Source: Rhodospirillales bacterium (GTDB taxonomy: Bacteria; Pseudomonadota; Alphaproteobacteria; Acetobacterales; Acetobacteraceae). Taken from it: 6,804 bases of DNA. A model generated the notes under the pieces. It did not search any database and had not been told where the DNA came from. It worked only from the letters and a program-made list of their open reading frames with translations. Of this stretch, positions 5,819 through 6,804 are shown in pieces (positions within the stretch are counted from its first letter, which is position 1; each line of letters starts with the position of its first letter). Both the position numbers and the translations under genes were made by a program. The DNA is taken from assembly GCA_015654825.1 (NCBI GenBank), contig JAATGE010000014.1, positions 1-6,804 of the forward strand, written 5' to 3'.

Positions 5819-5845
5819 GGTCCAGGGCAGAGCCCTGGCCTTCAC
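5819..5845 (-). terminator. Palindrome 6: inverted copy facing palindrome 4, after the 56-residue gene
   Basis: Arms CCAGGGC (5822-5828) and GCCCTGG (5832-5838) enclose AGA. Read on the minus strand it begins GTGAAGGCCAGGGCTCTGCC, matching palindromes 1 and 4 with one base deleted. It lies 22 bases beyond the stop of the minus-strand gene that ends at 5867. A run of seven T on that strand (5858-5852) precedes the hairpin rather than following it, which is the wrong order for a classic intrinsic terminator of that gene. Confidence 0.5.
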
Positions 5846-5866
5846 TTTCCGAAAAAAACCTTCAGC

Positions 5867-6037
5867 TCACGGCAGCTCGGCCTCCCGCTGCTCGACGGCG
5901 ATCAGGTTGTCCATCTCCTCCTGCGCCTCGGCCTCCGTCTTGTAGTCACCCTTGATCGTCGAGGGCGGGTGGCCGTGCGGCGTATATTCAATGCCCCACT
6001 CGTTCGGCGAAATCTGTATGACGCGATACGTGTTCAT
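5867..6037 (-). CDS. Uncharacterised 56-residue acidic protein, probably leaderless mRNA
   Basis: I do not recognise a named family. Translation from an ATG at 6037-6035 to TGA at 5869-5867 gives a protein beginning MNTYRVIQISPNEWGIEYTP and ending in EAELP. The sequence suggests two or three short beta strands (YRVIQIS, WGIEYT, STIKGDYKT) followed by one amphipathic, Glu-rich helix (about residues 34-53, EAEAQEEMDNLIAVEQREAE). A beta-beta-beta-alpha layout with a T-E-A-E-A helix start is common in small soluble proteins with Y-x-V...W-x-I cores, such as DUF2188-like ones, but I do not claim membership. There is no signal peptide or Cys. No Shine-Dalgarno precedes the ATG; instead a -10-like CATAAT sits about seven bases upstream. 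The coding case rests on protein-like composition, codon choice and the clean start and stop. The gene is on the same strand as the G1 peptidase gene, 92 bases beyond its stop. Confidence 0.68.
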   Translation of the reverse strand: MNTYRVIQISPNEWGIEYTPHGHPPSTIKGDYKTEAEAQEEMDNLIAVEQREAELP

Positions 6038-6043
6038 CGGCGT

Positions 6044-6072
6044 ATTATGCCATGCGCCGCGCCCCGAACCAA
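6044..6072 (-). promoter_or_regulatory. Candidate promoter for a leaderless transcript of the 56-residue gene
   Basis: On the minus strand, TTGGTT (6072-6067) and CATAAT (6049-6044) are separated by exactly 17 bases. The -10 matches the sigma-70 consensus at five of six positions and the -35 at three. A start site about seven bases past the -10 falls on or next to the A of the ATG at 6037, which would explain the missing ribosome binding site. Inferred from spacing only. Confidence 0.42.
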
Positions 6073-6118
6073 GTAGCGCAGGCGAGAATTTTGCGCCGGC
6101 CTGCGCCCCGCGCGCTAC
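6073..6118 (-). terminator. Complex dyad downstream of the G1 peptidase gene
   Basis: GCGCAGGC (6076-6083) pairs with GCCTGCGC (6099-6106) around a 15-base loop. The overlapping GTAGCGC (6073-6079) can instead pair with GCGCTAC (6112-6118), so two mutually exclusive helices are possible. The dyad begins 12 bases after the peptidase stop and directly abuts the -35-like box of the next gene. No T-run follows, so it is a weak terminator or mRNA 3'-end structure at best. Confidence 0.35.
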
Positions 6119-6129
6119 GTTATTCTGCC

Positions 6130-6804
6130 CTACTTGGCGCTACCTTCATCCTCGAACACGGTGCCGTCCGCACCCAATTGTGTCGGAAACGAAATCGCGT
6201 GGCCGCCATTATCCAGCATCGTCACGAGCAGCGGCGTGGCGCCGCCCGGATTGCCGAAAGTAAACACGCTATTGTTCCCCAGGATCTGCGCCCCCTCCGT
6301 CGACATCCACGCGCCGCCGTAATTCGTCAGCGTGGAAAGCACGCCATTCCAATACGGCCGTTCCTGCACCCATTCGGCGCTGTTGCCCACCAGCACCGTC
6401 CCCGCCGGCGCCGTGAAGTTGATCCCCACTACGGTGCCGTTGGTAACATTCCCAATATACGCGCTACCCGATGTGCTGCTGCTCGCCACCATCCACACGA
6501 TCATCGCATCGCCGGCGCTGACCGGCAGGTTGGTGATCCGCACCGAAAGGCTGGGGAACCACTCGTACCACGCGGAGTAAAATTGCTGCGTCTGGCCGCC
6601 CGCGCAATACGCGTCCGACTCCGTGCCGGCCTGGAAAACTTCGTTGTTCCGCCACCCATCCAGCCCTACCCAGCTGAACAGATGGTCCCAGTTGCCGGTG
6701 CAGGCGCCCACCGCCTGATTGGCCGCCGGCACATTGAACCAGGACGCGGCGGAGTGGAACGAACCCGTGCCATAACGGACCGCGTTGTTGACGATCACCG
6801 CCGC
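6130..6804 (-). CDS. Glutamic peptidase, family G1 (eqolisin-like), 5' end outside window
   Basis: A 224-codon fragment, open at the right edge and ending in TAG at 6132-6130. It matches the mature domain of family G1 glutamic endopeptidases (scytalidoglutamic peptidase and relatives), acid-active enzymes using a Gln-Glu dyad. Numbering from the GTG at 6798-6796, the landmarks in order are SWVGLDGW (42-49), FQAGTES with the catalytic Gln at 56 (codon 6631-6633), the signature YSAWYEWFP (74-82), a TSGSAYIGNVTNG strand (109-121), and NSAEWVQERP with the catalytic Glu at 142 (codon 6373-6375). Both catalytic residues and the YEW segment are intact, so the enzyme should be active. Two Cys (33 and 65) could form a disulfide, consistent with export. 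The signal peptide and any propeptide lie beyond 6804, so GTG 6798 is probably internal. The many Asn, Ser, Thr and Gly and few Lys suit an acid-stable secreted protein. Family G1 was first characterised in fungi; bacterial members are known but less studied. Confidence 0.9.
   Translation of the reverse strand, partial: AAVIVNNAVRYGTGSFHSAASWFNVPAANQAVGACTGNWDHLFSWVGLDGWRNNEVFQAGTESDAYCAGGQTQQFYSAWYEWFPSLSVRITNLPVSAGDAMIVWMVASSSTSGSAYIGNVTNGTVVGINFTAPAGTVLVGNSAEWVQERPYWNGVLSTLTNYGGAWMSTEGAQILGNNSVFTFGNPGGATPLLVTMLDNGGHAISFPTQLGADGTVFEDEGSAK

Larger units (their letters stand above)
5641..5866. other. Intergenic region rich in palindromes between convergent genes
   Basis: This 226-base gap separates the plus-strand S9A peptidase gene from the minus-strand 56-residue gene. 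It contains three GC-rich palindromes (5643-5673, 5797-5816, 5819-5845) and a run of seven A (5852-5858). The middle part, about 5680-5790, shows no protein-like frame and no promoter I can defend. Confidence 0.5.

Noticed and set aside
5852..5858. Seven T on the minus strand as the U-tract of an intrinsic terminator for the 56-residue gene
   Set aside because: The only stem before it is a four-base AGCT match; the strong hairpin comes after the T-run, which is the wrong order.
5739..5955. Two overlapping plus-strand frames of 62-68 codons across the palindromes and the 56-residue gene
   Set aside because: They read through the repeat hairpins, lack ribosome binding sites, and their 3' halves are antisense to the more protein-like minus-strand gene.

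Overview
The window is high-GC bacterial DNA (G/C-ending codons, short intergenic gaps) and looks like an alphaproteobacterial chromosome. The PhaR-type PHA repressor, the alphaproteobacterial-style XRE regulator and the dispersed GGCCAGGGGCTCTGCCCC palindromes would fit an Acetobacteraceae/Rhodospirillales member. That placement is inference from family resemblance, not a database match. There is no sign of a phage, plasmid, insertion sequence, CRISPR array, tRNA or rRNA.

Layout. Positions 1-128 (-) hold the N-terminus of a short-chain dehydrogenase/reductase (SDR) that runs off the left edge. It is divergent from 297-1508 (+), an acyl-CoA-dehydrogenase-fold flavin-dependent monooxygenase of the HsaA/HpaH type, and an inverted-repeat operator candidate lies between them. 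A terminator-like palindrome pair follows, then phaR (1728-2336, +) and an XRE-family regulator (2463-2927, +). On the opposite strand, convergent with the XRE gene and sharing a palindrome with it, is a 60-residue gene (3033-3215, -) whose product carries a duplicated [DE][DE]GLVHxHxW motif. Divergent from that is a secreted S9A prolyl-oligopeptidase-family serine peptidase (3451-5640, +). After a palindrome-rich gap come a 56-residue gene (5867-6037, -) that appears leaderless and a glutamic peptidase of family G1 (6130-6804, -), cut by the right edge.

No gene-free stretch exceeds 300 bases. The largest gaps are 3216-3450 and 5641-5866.

The genes do not form one pathway. The left end is an inducible-looking oxidation module (monooxygenase plus divergent SDR). 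The middle is regulatory: carbon-storage control by PhaR and an XRE regulator. The right end holds two exported peptidases of unrelated catalytic type (Ser-Asp-His and Gln-Glu), which suggests extracytoplasmic protein or peptide degradation. The most unusual items are the 60-residue duplicated-motif protein, a REP/BIME-like palindrome family that occurs as inverted pairs after gene ends, the leaderless 56-residue gene and the bacterial G1 peptidase. I see no convincing multi-gene novel system; the novelty is at the level of small genes and intergenic elements.
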